DNA of 64,000 nt from Streptomyces kaniharaensis. GTDB taxonomy: Bacteria; Actinomycetota; Actinomycetes; Streptomycetales; Streptomycetaceae. Of this stretch, positions 47,819 through 56,913 are shown one piece after another (the stretch's first letter is position 1; every line of letters starts with the position of its first letter). The notes under the pieces were generated by a model. That model searched no databases, had not been told where the DNA came from, and saw only the letters and a list, made by a program, of their open reading frames with translations. The DNA lies in the NCBI RefSeq assembly GCF_009569385.1, contig NZ_WBOF01000004.1, positions 124,001 through 188,000 of the forward strand. The letters run 5' to 3'. Made by a program: the position numbers and the translations under genes.

Positions 47819-48703
47819 ATGAGCCAGACGAAGCCGCTGCCCGCGGCACTGCAGCGCTGGGCGGAACAGCGGATCGGCCCTGTCGTGTCCGTCCGCGACG
47901 CCTCGCACGACTGGGACCGCTCCCGGGTGTGGGACCTGAAGGGCGAAAGCGGGGTGCACCACTACCTGAAGGTCTCGCCCTCGGTGAAGTTCTTCACCCG
48001 TGAGAGCCGGGCATACCGCCACGTCGTCCCCGCCCTCGGACACACCCGTGCACCCCACCTCATCGACAGCCGCGCCCAGGACCTGGCCTTGCTGCTCACC
48101 GCGGTCCCTGGCACCCCGGCAAAGCAGCTCGGCCTGGACGCCGCCGAGTGGCGGAACGTGCACCAGCAGGCCGGAGCGCTCTGCGCCCGCCTCCACGAGG
48201 CCGGGCCACTCGACCGCGGCGACCGGGTGGAGGCCGAAGCCTCCTTGAACGCCGCCGCCGACGGAGCGGAGAAGTACCTGGCTCGCGCCGGGGACCGGCT
48301 CAACCAGGAAGAGCAGCAGCTGATCCGGGACCACGCTGCGCGCCTTCGCCACGTCGGCCCGGTGCCCGTCGGCTACGTGCACGGCGACAACCAGCCGAGG
48401 AACTGGCTGTGGTCCAAGCACGGGCTCGCCCTCGTCGACTTCGAGCGCACCCGGCCGGCCGCCCGCGTCCAGGACTTCGTCATCCTCGCCACCACTCAAT
48501 GGGCAGACCATCCGGACCGAGAGAAGGCGTTCCTCCTCTCCTACGGGCGGGAGCTGTCCGACGCCGAGCGGCAGGCGCTGCGCTGTCTGACTGCGCTCGA
48601 CGCGGTCAACTGCCTGGCCTGGGGCCCGGACAACGGCGACGCCGAGGTCACTGCCCGGGGACGGCGGACCCTGGACCGGCTCATGAGGGAGGACCAGCCG
48701 TGA
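47819..48703 (+). CDS. Aminoglycoside-phosphotransferase-family kinase-like protein
   Basis: A 294-residue protein. GYVHGDNQPRNWLW (about residues 183-196) is the catalytic HGDxxxxN loop and ALVDFERTRPA the metal-binding D. The N-lobe has VHHYLKVSP with the ATP-binding Lys. Such proteins phosphorylate small hydroxyl compounds, for example antibiotics or sugars. It is first of a tightly overlapping series with Nudix, MFS and methyltransferase genes. Confidence 0.88.
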   Translation: MSQTKPLPAALQRWAEQRIGPVVSVRDASHDWDRSRVWDLKGESGVHHYLKVSPSVKFFTRESRAYRHVVPALGHTRAPHLIDSRAQDLALLLTAVPGTPAKQLGLDAAEWRNVHQQAGALCARLHEAGPLDRGDRVEAEASLNAAADGAEKYLARAGDRLNQEEQQLIRDHAARLRHVGPVPVGYVHGDNQPRNWLWSKHGLALVDFERTRPAARVQDFVILATTQWADHPDREKAFLLSYGRELSDAERQALRCLTALDAVNCLAWGPDNGDAEVTARGRRTLDRLMREDQP

Positions 48704-49170
48704 GCGCCGTACACCGCAGTATCGGGAACGTCATGGTCCTGCTCCAGCGCGCCGACGGCCGGATCCTGACCGTCCGGCACCAGGCGACGTCGTGGCACTC
48801 CCCCGAAATGCTCACGGTCGTCGGAGGACGCCTCGAAGACGGCGAGTTCCTCAACGAGGGAGCGGCGCGCGAGCTCGCCGAGGAAGTCGGCATCCACATC
48901 ACCCCGGACCGCCTGCGGTTCTGCCAGCTGCTCCACTTCCACGCGGCGGACGGTGAGCGGGTGATCGGCGCCGCCTTCACGGTCCGGGAGTGGGAGGGCA
49001 GCCCGTACAACCGCGAGCCGGGCACGCACACCGAGCTGGTGTGGGTCGACCCAGCCGCACCTCCGCCCGACTGCCACCCCTTCACCCACACGGTCCTCAC
49101 CCACTTCGCCACCGGTCGGCTCTATGCCAACGTGACCGCCCTGGAACTGCTGGGCGGTGAGGCCGGGTGA
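48700..49170 (+). CDS. Nudix hydrolase
   Basis: A 156-residue protein. VVGGRLEDGEFLNEGAARELAEEVGIHI (about residues 40-67) is the Nudix box. The N-terminus NVMVLLQRADGRILTVRH is the first strand. GTG 48700 overlaps the kinase stop by 4 nt, and its stop overlaps the MFS start by 4 nt. Substrate unknown. Confidence 0.88.
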   Translation: MSAVHRSIGNVMVLLQRADGRILTVRHQATSWHSPEMLTVVGGRLEDGEFLNEGAARELAEEVGIHITPDRLRFCQLLHFHAADGERVIGAAFTVREWEGSPYNREPGTHTELVWVDPAAPPPDCHPFTHTVLTHFATGRLYANVTALELLGGEAG

Positions 49171-50462
49171 CGACCTCCACCAAGACGGCCAAGGCCGCGA
49201 AGGTCGCCACCCCGGATCTGCGCCGCTTGGTCGCCAGCGAGTGCGCAAGCCTGTCCGGATCCGCGGTCAGCACCGTCGCCCTCCCCACCCTGGCCGTACT
49301 GGAACTCCACGCCTCCACCACCCAGATCGCCGCGCTCGCCTTCCTCGGCCAACTGCCCAACGCCGTCGTGGCACTCCCGGCCGGCGCCCTCTCGGACCGC
49401 TACGCCAAGCGCCCCCAGATGATCGCCGCGGACCTCACCGCCGCCGCGGGCCTCGCGACCGTCCCGGCCGCCGCCTTCGCCGGGGTGCGCGGCATCGGCC
49501 ATCTGTACGCGGTCGCCGTCATCCTGGGCATCACCAAGATCGTGCACGACGCGGCCGCCATCAGCTACCTGCCCGTCCTCGTAGAACCCCACCTGCTGCA
49601 GCGCGCGAACTCCCGGCTCGGCGCGGCCTCGTCGGTGGCCGACAGCGCGGGCAGCAACGCGGGCGCCGCGCTGGTCGGCGCCATCGGCGCCGCCCGCTCC
49701 GTCCTTGCCGACGTCCTCTCCTACCTCGTCTCCGCGCTGCTCGTGTGGCGCATCCGCACCCCCGAGCCGGTCGCCGCTCCATCCAGCGGCCGCCGCAGCC
49801 TCGCGCGGGACATCGGGGAAGGCCTGCGGTACGTGGCCGGGCAACACACGATCCGAACGGTGATCGCGGCGCTCTCCACGCTCAGCTTCGGACTGGCGAT
49901 CATGAACACGTACTGGGCGTACTACCTCCTCGCTGGCCTGCACGTGTCCCCGACGGCGTTCGGCCTGATCATGGGGGTCGGCGGCGTGGGCAGCCTGGCC
50001 GGGGCACTCCTCGCCCCGCGCATCGCCTCTCGGATCGGCATCGGACCGACGATCATCATCGGATTCGCGTTCAGCCCGCTGGCCCAGATCCCCCTCCTGC
50101 TTGCCGGCCCCGGACTCCGTTGGCAGATCGCGCTCGCGGGGACTCTGGCCGTTCAGCTGTTCTGGGCCACAGCCTCCGGGACGAGCCAGAGGTCTCTCCG
50201 GCAGATCCTGTGCGAGCCCCGCTTCCAGGGCCGCATGCAGGCCGCGAGTACCACGGTGACCGCCGGAGCCCGGCCGCTGGCCGCCGCGGCCGCCGGCGCC
50301 CTGGTCCACTTCCTCGGCGTCCGCGGAACCCTCACCGTCGGGGCGGTCCTCCAGGTCGTCCCCGTGGCCCTCCTGCTCTTCTCCCCTGTCCGTGCGTTGC
50401 GGGACATGCCCGCCCCGCCCACGCGCGCCGCCGTTCCGCCCGCCCGTGAAGGAGCCTCGTGA
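49167..50462 (+). CDS. MFS transporter (MFS_3-type exporter)
   Basis: A 431-residue membrane protein with about 12 hydrophobic spans. The N-terminal GSAVSTVALPTLAVLELHASTTQIAALAFLGQLPNAVVALPAGALSDRYAKRPQMIAADL contains the MFS motif A (GxLxDRxxKR). LGAASSVADSAGSNAGAALVGAIGAARSVLADVLSYLVSA and GLIMGVGGVGSLAGALLAPRIASRIG match the enterobactin-exporter-like group. It is coupled to neighbours by 4-nt overlaps and probably exports a metabolite. Confidence 0.9.
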   Translation: MTTSTKTAKAAKVATPDLRRLVASECASLSGSAVSTVALPTLAVLELHASTTQIAALAFLGQLPNAVVALPAGALSDRYAKRPQMIAADLTAAAGLATVPAAAFAGVRGIGHLYAVAVILGITKIVHDAAAISYLPVLVEPHLLQRANSRLGAASSVADSAGSNAGAALVGAIGAARSVLADVLSYLVSALLVWRIRTPEPVAAPSSGRRSLARDIGEGLRYVAGQHTIRTVIAALSTLSFGLAIMNTYWAYYLLAGLHVSPTAFGLIMGVGGVGSLAGALLAPRIASRIGIGPTIIIGFAFSPLAQIPLLLAGPGLRWQIALAGTLAVQLFWATASGTSQRSLRQILCEPRFQGRMQAASTTVTAGARPLAAAAAGALVHFLGVRGTLTVGAVLQVVPVALLLFSPVRALRDMPAPPTRAAVPPAREGAS

Positions 50463-51031
50463 CGACGACCGCGACCGCCGCGTACTGGGAACCGCTGTGG
50501 GCCGGGGGCCGCCGGTACCGGCAGCTCGAAGTCCCCGAAATGCGGCTGATGGACGAGCATCTCGGCCCCGGCCGCGGGCGCCCGGCCCTCGACGTCGGCT
50601 GCGGCGATGGCGCCTTGGCCCGTCACCTCCACCACGAGCTCGGCTACCGCACCACCGGCATCGACATTTCCCCCAGCGCCATCGCACTCGCCGCCGGCCA
50701 CAACTCAGGCCCCGGGCCCGCATGGCGGTGCGCCGACATCGCCACCGGCGACCTCACGGCACTGCCGGAGCCCGCGTACGCGGTCATCACCTGCCGTCTC
50801 GTCTACCGGTGGATGGACGACAAGAGAGCCTTCCTCAACCGTGTCCGCCACCTCCTCGCCCCTGGCGGGATCTTCTGGGTCGTCACCGAGATCACCGGCC
50901 GCCGCCCCGCCACCGGCCCCTTGCAGGACCTCGGCATCACCCCGGCCCAGGCCGAACTCCTCACCGCGGGCTGGTCCGCCGTCCACACCTCCGACCTTGA
51001 CGTCCTGTGCTGCTATGCCCTGCGCCCCTGA
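50459..51031 (+). CDS. SAM-dependent methyltransferase (class I)
   Basis: A 190-residue Rossmann-fold protein. ALDVGCGDGALARHLHHELGYRTTGIDIS (about residues 42-70) is the SAM-binding motif I; RCADIATGDLTALPEPAYAVITCRLVYRWMDDK is the middle strand, and LLAPGGIFWVVTEI the late strand. It is small for the class and lacks an obvious acceptor domain. GTG start in a 4-nt overlap. Confidence 0.88.
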   Translation: MTTTATAAYWEPLWAGGRRYRQLEVPEMRLMDEHLGPGRGRPALDVGCGDGALARHLHHELGYRTTGIDISPSAIALAAGHNSGPGPAWRCADIATGDLTALPEPAYAVITCRLVYRWMDDKRAFLNRVRHLLAPGGIFWVVTEITGRRPATGPLQDLGITPAQAELLTAGWSAVHTSDLDVLCCYALRP

Positions 51032-51061
51032 CCCCCGACCCGCGATCTGATGGAGGACCCG

Positions 51062-52222
51062 GTGACCACCGAGCAGGACACCGTCGCGACCTGGAACACC
51101 TACGGAAACCACCAACTCGCGCGAGGGCTCGATTTGCCCGAGCTGGACCGGTGGGACTGGGGCATCCCCGGCACCGGCCCCGGCATCGAGGTCTTCGGCG
51201 ACGTGGCCGGGCTCCGCGTCCTTGACCTTGGTAGCGGCCTCGGCCGGCACGGCGCGCACCTTGCCGCCCGGGGCGCCGACGTCACCGCCGTCGACGCCTC
51301 CCCCGCCCAGCACCAGCGCGCCGCGAGCCGCTACCCCGACACCCCGGGCCTGCACCTGGTGTGCGACGACGCCGTGGCCCACCTGCGCGCCGCCGACCCG
51401 TACGACCTGATCTACTCCGTCTGTTCCATGCCGTACCTGGACCCCGACCGGCTGCTGCCCGTCCTGGCCAACGGCCTCAAGCCGGGCGGCCGGCTGCTCT
51501 TCTCCGCGCTGCATACCAACTCGGACGGCACTGGGCCGTCGAATGAGGCCGCCCCGCGGTCCGAGATCCTGCGGCTGCCCGGCACCACCGACGACCACCC
51601 CGTCGACATGTGGGTCCTCACCGCGCAGCTGTGGGAGGGCCTCCTGGTCCAGCACGGCCTCACCATGGAGGCGGTCACCGCGATCGACTCCGACCAGCCG
51701 GACAGCCACGTCTCCTACCGGCTGTACGCCGCTCGCCGCCCGAGCCGCGTTCCGTCCCGCCCCCGCACCAGCGCATCGCCGCCACCGCACGCGGCTGTGG
51801 GCGTGGGCATCATCGTCCACGGCCCGGACGGAGTCCTACTCGGCCAGCACCGGCGCCGTACGTGGGAGCTCGCGGGCGGCACGGTCGAGCCGGGCGAGAC
51901 CTTCGCCCAGGCGGCTGTCCGCGAACTCCGCGAGGAGGCCGGCCTCGTGGCGGATCCCGGCGACGCGCAGGTGCTGGGCACGCTCCTGGACCGGGTGGGC
52001 GACGTCGTCCGGGTGACGGTGCCCGTCGTCATCACCCGGTGGACCGGCGTCCCGCAGCAGCGCGAGGAGGCCATCGGATCCTGGCGGTTCTGGCCCCTGA
52101 ACGCATTGCCCGGCCCGCTGTTCGTACCCAGCGCCCAGTGCCTGGCCGCCTGGAAGCCGGAGCTGCCGCTCGACCACCCGTCCGTCCACTTCCAGCGGTA
52201 CGAGACCCCAGGCCGCGCGTAG
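51062..52222 (+). CDS. Methyltransferase-Nudix fusion protein
   Basis: A 386-residue fusion. Residues 1-220 are a class I methyltransferase: LRVLDLGSGLGRHGAHLAARGADVTAVDAS, DLIYSVCSMPYLDPDRLLPVLANGLKPGGRLLFSAL. Residues about 235-380 are a Nudix hydrolase: GIIVHGPDGVLLGQHRRRTWELAGGTVEPGETFAQAAVRELREEAGLV. GTG 51062 (GGAGG 5-6 nt upstream) is chosen over ATG 51050. This pairing in one chain suggests one substrate that is both methylated and hydrolysed, or house-cleaning of methylated nucleotides; both are inference. Confidence 0.88.
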   Translation: MTTEQDTVATWNTYGNHQLARGLDLPELDRWDWGIPGTGPGIEVFGDVAGLRVLDLGSGLGRHGAHLAARGADVTAVDASPAQHQRAASRYPDTPGLHLVCDDAVAHLRAADPYDLIYSVCSMPYLDPDRLLPVLANGLKPGGRLLFSALHTNSDGTGPSNEAAPRSEILRLPGTTDDHPVDMWVLTAQLWEGLLVQHGLTMEAVTAIDSDQPDSHVSYRLYAARRPSRVPSRPRTSASPPPHAAVGVGIIVHGPDGVLLGQHRRRTWELAGGTVEPGETFAQAAVRELREEAGLVADPGDAQVLGTLLDRVGDVVRVTVPVVITRWTGVPQQREEAIGSWRFWPLNALPGPLFVPSAQCLAAWKPELPLDHPSVHFQRYETPGRA

Positions 52223-52268
52223 CCCGGCGGCCACCCTCACCCGCGTTCGATCGAAAGGCTCCACCACC

Positions 52269-53057
52269 GTGACCTCATCCCCTCCGGATGCGCCTGCTCC
52301 GTCGCTTCTGGCCGTTGCCGCCCACCCGGACGACGAATCCCTCCTCGCCGGCGGAGTCCTCGCCCAACACGCCGCTGCGGGCGCCCGCACCGCGGTCGTC
52401 ACCGCCACCTGGACGGCCGACACCCACCGCATCTCAGAACTCGCGGATGCTCTCGACATCTTGGGCGCCGGAGCCCCGCGGCTGCTCGGCTACGCCGATG
52501 CCCGCAACCCCGACTCGGCACCCGGCGGCGCCGTGCGCCTCGTCGACGCGCCGCTGGACGAGGCCGTCGGCCGCCTGGTCGCACACATCCGCGAACTCCA
52601 GCCCGACATCGTCGTCGGCCACGACGCCCTTGGCCAGCTCACCGGCCACCCAGACCACCGGCGTGCCCACCAGATCACCCTCCTCGCCGTAGAGGCCGCC
52701 GGCCTGCCGCACCTGTATCCCGAGGCCGGCGAACCCTGGCAGCCGACCGCCCTGTACGCGGCCACGCACCCGGAATCCGGTGTGGGCCGGCTCGGCCCAC
52801 ACCTTCAGAACGTGGGTAAGACGCTCCTCGCGGCACCGGACGCGTACGTGACCACGACCGTCGACGTCTCCCCGTGGGTCGCGCAGAAGTGGGCGGCGAT
52901 CCTCGCCCACCGCAGCGAAGTCGCCCGCGCACGGCCCCTGCCCGGCCTCCTCGCCCGCCTACCCGAAGACGAACGCACCGAGATCATCCGAACCGAGTTC
53001 TTCACCCGCCTCTCCCCCGCCCCCGCGCCGGGCGACCCTCACCGACTCACCGCCTGA
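52269..53057 (+). CDS. PIG-L-family deacetylase
   Basis: A 262-residue zinc enzyme. AVAAHPDDESLLAGGVL (about residues 16-32) gives the HPDDE motif and VGHDALGQLTGHPDHRRAHQI (about 117-137) the second histidine cluster. Family members deacetylate GlcNAc-type groups in mycothiol and glycolipid pathways or natural products. Substrate unknown. It follows the fusion gene by 46 nt. Confidence 0.9.
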   Translation: MTSSPPDAPAPSLLAVAAHPDDESLLAGGVLAQHAAAGARTAVVTATWTADTHRISELADALDILGAGAPRLLGYADARNPDSAPGGAVRLVDAPLDEAVGRLVAHIRELQPDIVVGHDALGQLTGHPDHRRAHQITLLAVEAAGLPHLYPEAGEPWQPTALYAATHPESGVGRLGPHLQNVGKTLLAAPDAYVTTTVDVSPWVAQKWAAILAHRSEVARARPLPGLLARLPEDERTEIIRTEFFTRLSPAPAPGDPHRLTA

Positions 53058-53280
53058 CCGGCCCACACCCAACCCCCATCGCACCGAGGACCCGCATGAG
53101 TACGACGCCACCCGCCTTCGACGCGCCACCCTCGTCCGCCCGGCCCCCGCCCGGGCCGCACCGGCCAGCACCGTCCGGTCACCGCTGCGGACGATCGGGA
53201 CTCGCAACACGCCCAACTGACGCTCTGATCGGAACTGTCCGAACACTCAGCAGGAACAGGCACCTTGGAGAAATGAAGAT

Positions 53281-54240
53281 ATGACGATACGTCTGGCGAA
53301 CCTCAATGCCTACAAGCTCAAGCCCGTCATCCGCGGCACGAGTTCCTGGAACGCCCGGGTCACCGCCATCGGGGAGATCGCTCCCGACATCCTCGCTCTG
53401 CAGGAGGTCGTCGTCGACGAGAGGACTACGGTCCGCGGCGCGTGGGAGGACGAGGCCGCCGCGCTCATCCAGGATCTGGCCGAACAGTGCGGCCTAACTG
53501 CCGTCGTGGGAGTGAGCGATGGCCACCCGCACGGCACTGCCATGGCCGCGAACTGGCACCGGCCGTGGTGGACGGCGCTCATGTGGAACCCCGACACCGT
53601 GCAGCTCGTCCAGGACTCCTACCGGCCCTTCGGCGCACCGGACTACTGGCACGGCTGCACCACGGCCCGCTTCGACGTCGGCGCCCGGGAGCCGATCCTC
53701 GTGATGAGCTACCACGGCGACCCCTTCCGCCCGGACTTCCGGTACAACGAGGCGCTCCGGCTGAAGGGCTCCATCCGTACGACAGGTGGTGTCCAGCCCG
53801 CCTTCTGCGTCGGTGACTTCAACTCGATCTCGGCCGCCGAGGTGGACGACGGTCAGGGCGGCCGCCGGTACTACGACGCCGAGCCCTACACCGACATGCG
53901 CCATGACGACCTGGAGTTCCAGGTGCAGGCCGGCACGATCGGCACGACGCAGCTGGCGGACCGGCGGCAGACTGAGTTGCTGCTACGCAGGGGATACATG
54001 GTCGATGCCGCTGCTCACCTGGGCGCTCCGTGGGACCCGACGGTCGGGCACTGGGAGGACGGCCGCGGTGATCCCGACCCGTGGGGGGCCAGGCGCATCG
54101 ACCTGGTCCTCGCCAGCCGCCCCGTCGCACCCGCACTGACCGCCTACCGGGCTCACCGCAGTGCCGCCGCCGAGGAAGCGTCCGACCACCTCCCGGTCTA
54201 CGTGGACTTCGACCCCTCGCGAATCAGCGAGGAGCGGTGA
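53281..54240 (+). CDS. Endonuclease/exonuclease/phosphatase-family protein
   Basis: A 319-residue EEP-fold enzyme. IRLANLNAYKLK and ILALQEVVVDE give the first metal ligands; VMSYHGDPFRPDFR, FCVGDFNSISAAEVDDG, RIDLVLASRP and EASDHLPVYVDF give the remaining catalytic set (H, D/N, D, D/H). Length fits small EEP proteins that act on nucleic acids, phospholipids or nucleotides. It is coupled to a 2H phosphoesterase at its stop. Confidence 0.9.
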   Translation: MTIRLANLNAYKLKPVIRGTSSWNARVTAIGEIAPDILALQEVVVDERTTVRGAWEDEAAALIQDLAEQCGLTAVVGVSDGHPHGTAMAANWHRPWWTALMWNPDTVQLVQDSYRPFGAPDYWHGCTTARFDVGAREPILVMSYHGDPFRPDFRYNEALRLKGSIRTTGGVQPAFCVGDFNSISAAEVDDGQGGRRYYDAEPYTDMRHDDLEFQVQAGTIGTTQLADRRQTELLLRRGYMVDAAAHLGAPWDPTVGHWEDGRGDPDPWGARRIDLVLASRPVAPALTAYRAHRSAAAEEASDHLPVYVDFDPSRISEER

Positions 54241-54914
54241 TGCGGCGCTTCATGGGACCGAAGCGGCTGTGGGGCACCGAAGACGGTCCGGACGAGGACT
54301 GGATCAAGCCGCACGTGCTGTGGCTGCCGCAGGAAGACCCGCAGGTCCTCGACTACTTCCGCCGGCTGCGGGAGGTCGTCGCACGGTTCCCGGACGTGAT
54401 CACGCCGATCGCGGACGAGGACCTGCACATGACGATCCAGTCGGTCCGGCAGGTCAACACCGCCGGTGTCCGCGTGGACGACGAACAGCTCGCGGCGGCC
54501 GCCGAGGAGGTGCGGAGTCGGCTCGTCGACGTGGACCCCTTCGAGATCCAGATCGGTCCGGCCCGGGCCTCCGGCTCCGCGGGCATCGTGGAGATCTGGC
54601 CCGAGGACGGACTGGCGGACCTCAACCGCCGCGTCCGTGAGGGACTGCTCGCTGTCGGGATGGTCCTGCCGCCGGCCGAGGAGCACTTCTGGTGCCACAT
54701 GTCGTGCGGCTACGGCGCCCAGGACAGCGATACGCCCGAGCTGGCGGCGAGGTCCGATCAGTTCGCGTCGGAGATCGGCAAGAGCATCCGTCCCGGCGTC
54801 CGCACCTCGGTCACCGTATCGGACCTGTGGCTGGTGTGGGAGCGGCAAGAGCCCGACCGCAACACCTACTCCTTCGAACGCCAGCACCGCCTCCACCTGG
54901 GGCGGCGCGGCTAG
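54240..54914 (+). CDS. 2H phosphoesterase (2'-5' RNA ligase-like)
   Basis: A 224-residue protein. The two His motifs of the 2H superfamily are visible: DLHMTIQSVRQV (HxT, about residues 62-66) and FWCHMSCGYGAQ (HxS, about 150-154). Family enzymes hydrolyse or join cyclic phosphates in RNA. ATG 54240 overlaps the EEP stop by 1 nt, with GAGGAG 5 nt upstream. Confidence 0.85.
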   Translation: MRRFMGPKRLWGTEDGPDEDWIKPHVLWLPQEDPQVLDYFRRLREVVARFPDVITPIADEDLHMTIQSVRQVNTAGVRVDDEQLAAAAEEVRSRLVDVDPFEIQIGPARASGSAGIVEIWPEDGLADLNRRVREGLLAVGMVLPPAEEHFWCHMSCGYGAQDSDTPELAARSDQFASEIGKSIRPGVRTSVTVSDLWLVWERQEPDRNTYSFERQHRLHLGRRG

Positions 54915-55222
54915 CAGGTGTGCGCCGCCGCCCTCCCCTGCCCGGGTGAGCGCGGCGGCGTCGCAGCCGCACCTTCCTGGCCGGCTCGTCAGCGATTCGC
55001 GACGATTCCCGCCGCCACTATGAACCGCTCGCTACCGTGGGGGAGTCCGCCACTCGGGATCACGACCGCCGCTGCGCAAACGCCCGCCCCCCGGCCGGGA
55101 TGAGACGGCACGGGCCCGCCAGCATTCGCGCCGCCCCGTGCCGTCGCGGGCTCGAGCTCGTTCCCGCTCCAGAGGCGGGATCGTGACGGCCCGCTCTCCT
55201 CGACCCGAAACTGGGGGCGCTC
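54915..55222. other. Intergenic region, no gene seen
   Basis: A 308-nt gap before the PhzF gene. TACCGT at about 55031-55036 could be a -10 element but no -35 at proper distance is convincing. No further structure recognised. Confidence 0.35.
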
Positions 55223-56131
55223 GTGCAGTACGACCTCGCCGATGTGTTCACCGACACCGCGCTCGGGGGCAACCAGCTCGCCGTGTTCACCGGCACCGTG
55301 GCGGTCGACCCCGGCCTGATGCAGGCCATCGCTCTGGAGATGAACCTCTCCGAGACCGTCTTCCTGCGCCCCGCCGAGGCGGGCGGCGACATCCGGGCGA
55401 AGCTGTACTCCACCGTGACCGAGGTGGACTTCGCCGGCCACCCGCTGCTCGGCACGGCCGCTGTCCTGGCCCAGCACCAGGCCGCCGACGAGACCACGCT
55501 GCACATCGAGACGAACGTCGGCGTCGTGCCGGTCACCACCCGCCGCCTGGGCGAGGATCGGTACACCGCATGGATGCGCCAGCCCCTCCCGAAGGTCTCA
55601 CCCGTCCCGGACGAACAGGCTGCCGGACTGCTCGCCGTGCTCGGGCTCCAGCAAAGCCTGCTGCCCGTCACCCTGTACGACGCGGGGATCCCGCACCTGT
55701 ACGTGATGGCCGACTCCCCCGAGGCAGTGCGCGCCGTCGTCCCCGACTTCCCTGCCCTGGGCCGAGCTGCCGGCCCGGGCCGGGCCCGCATCAACGTCTT
55801 CGCTCTCACCGGCCCCGACACCGCGGTCACCCGCATGTTCTCCCCCTACGACCGCGTTCCCGAGGACCCCGCGTGCGGGTCGGCGGCTGGCCCGCTCGCC
55901 GCGCACCTCGTACGCCACGGATTTCTCGCCTCCGGCGTTCAGCTCACGCTCAGCCAGGGCGAGGCCGTGAACCGGCCATCCACCTTGTATGCGCAGGTGG
56001 TGGCAGACCAAGATGACATCCAGTCGATCGACGTCGGCGGCGGAGTCCGTCTCATCGGCTCCGGGCGTCTACGTCTTCCCGGCCTTGGCGGCAGCGCCGC
56101 GAGGCCGGGTGATCGCACCGAAACTGCGTAA
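55223..56131 (+). CDS. PhzF-family isomerase-like protein
   Basis: A 302-residue protein with the diaminopimelate-epimerase fold. DVFTDTALGGNQLAVFTG, EMNLSETVFLRPA (catalytic Glu), DFAGHPLLGTAAVL (DxxGHP) and RVPEDPACGSAAGPLAAHLV are all conserved PhzF signatures. PhzF relatives catalyse isomerisation or hydrogen shifts in phenazine and other pathways; this one lacks a phenazine context. GTG start, stop 15 nt before the next gene. Confidence 0.9.
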   Translation: MQYDLADVFTDTALGGNQLAVFTGTVAVDPGLMQAIALEMNLSETVFLRPAEAGGDIRAKLYSTVTEVDFAGHPLLGTAAVLAQHQAADETTLHIETNVGVVPVTTRRLGEDRYTAWMRQPLPKVSPVPDEQAAGLLAVLGLQQSLLPVTLYDAGIPHLYVMADSPEAVRAVVPDFPALGRAAGPGRARINVFALTGPDTAVTRMFSPYDRVPEDPACGSAAGPLAAHLVRHGFLASGVQLTLSQGEAVNRPSTLYAQVVADQDDIQSIDVGGGVRLIGSGRLRLPGLGGSAARPGDRTETA

Positions 56132-56146
56132 CGAGGGGACCACGAC

Positions 56147-56872
56147 GTGGGCAAGGGCAAGCGGCTGCGGGCGCAGCGAGTGAAGGAAGGGACCGTAGGG
56201 CGGGGGCGGGAGCTGGCCCCGGAGCCGTCCCGGCCGGTGTCGATGGACGACATGGGCGGCGGACGGCTGTCCTCGTACACGCGCCAGGAGATCAGCAAGC
56301 AGGTGTACGCGTGGATGATCCTCCTGTCCTATATGGAGGCCGCGCTGGAAGGTGCGGACGGCCTGCCGGAGAACCTGTTCGCCCCGCAGAAGTCGGGCGA
56401 GAGCGACGAGGACTACACGGCGCGGATCAAGGTCGACCGCCTTCTGGTGGAGACCCGAGCCATGGCCGGCAGCCCGGCGGAGCAGGTGGCCGAAGTCCTC
56501 TCCAGCTGGGTTCCAAGCTCTCTGGTTCCCGGCGTCGTTGACCACCTCGCCGGCGAAGGCCTGCGGCACCTGGACACCGCGATCCCGGACCCCGGCCAGT
56601 GGCAGGCCGGAGCCCGGCCCCTCCTCGGGATCCTGTGCCCGCCCAAGCACTGGGAGGCCGCGCTCGACCAGCTCGAAGCGCTCGCCACCAGCCGTCTCAA
56701 GATCACCGATGCCATCGCCGAACGCCTGACCGGCCAGCCGGTCGCCACCGTGCACGCGGCAGCCGCACTCGTCACCTGGCTGTACGGGCGCCCGGACATC
56801 ATCGCCGACCCGGCGGCAGCCCGCCTCGAACTCGCCGAGCGAGCCGGTAAGTTCGGAAAGTTCGTCTTCTAG
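56147..56872 (+). CDS. Hypothetical protein, basic N-terminus
   Basis: A 241-residue protein. The lysine/arginine-rich start (MGKGKRLRAQRVKEGTVGRGRE) suggests nucleic-acid contact. The rest is helical (ISKQVYAWMILLSYMEAALEG; WEAALDQLEALATSRLKITDAIAERL; VHAAAALVTWLYGRPDIIA). No known family recognised. GAGGGG precedes the GTG. It follows PhzF closely and precedes the KOW-like protein by 41 nt. Confidence 0.55.
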   Translation: MGKGKRLRAQRVKEGTVGRGRELAPEPSRPVSMDDMGGGRLSSYTRQEISKQVYAWMILLSYMEAALEGADGLPENLFAPQKSGESDEDYTARIKVDRLLVETRAMAGSPAEQVAEVLSSWVPSSLVPGVVDHLAGEGLRHLDTAIPDPGQWQAGARPLLGILCPPKHWEAALDQLEALATSRLKITDAIAERLTGQPVATVHAAAALVTWLYGRPDIIADPAAARLELAERAGKFGKFVF

Positions 56873-56913
56873 GTCCGCGCACCGACCCGACCCCGACCAG
56901 CAGGAGCCAGCCC

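Noticed and set aside
45572..48511. 979-residue open frame on the minus strand opposite the ABC exporter and kinase genes
   Set aside because: It is the antisense shadow of well-supported genes with clear motifs; G+C-rich codon bias leaves such frames open. No family motif or ribosome site fits it.
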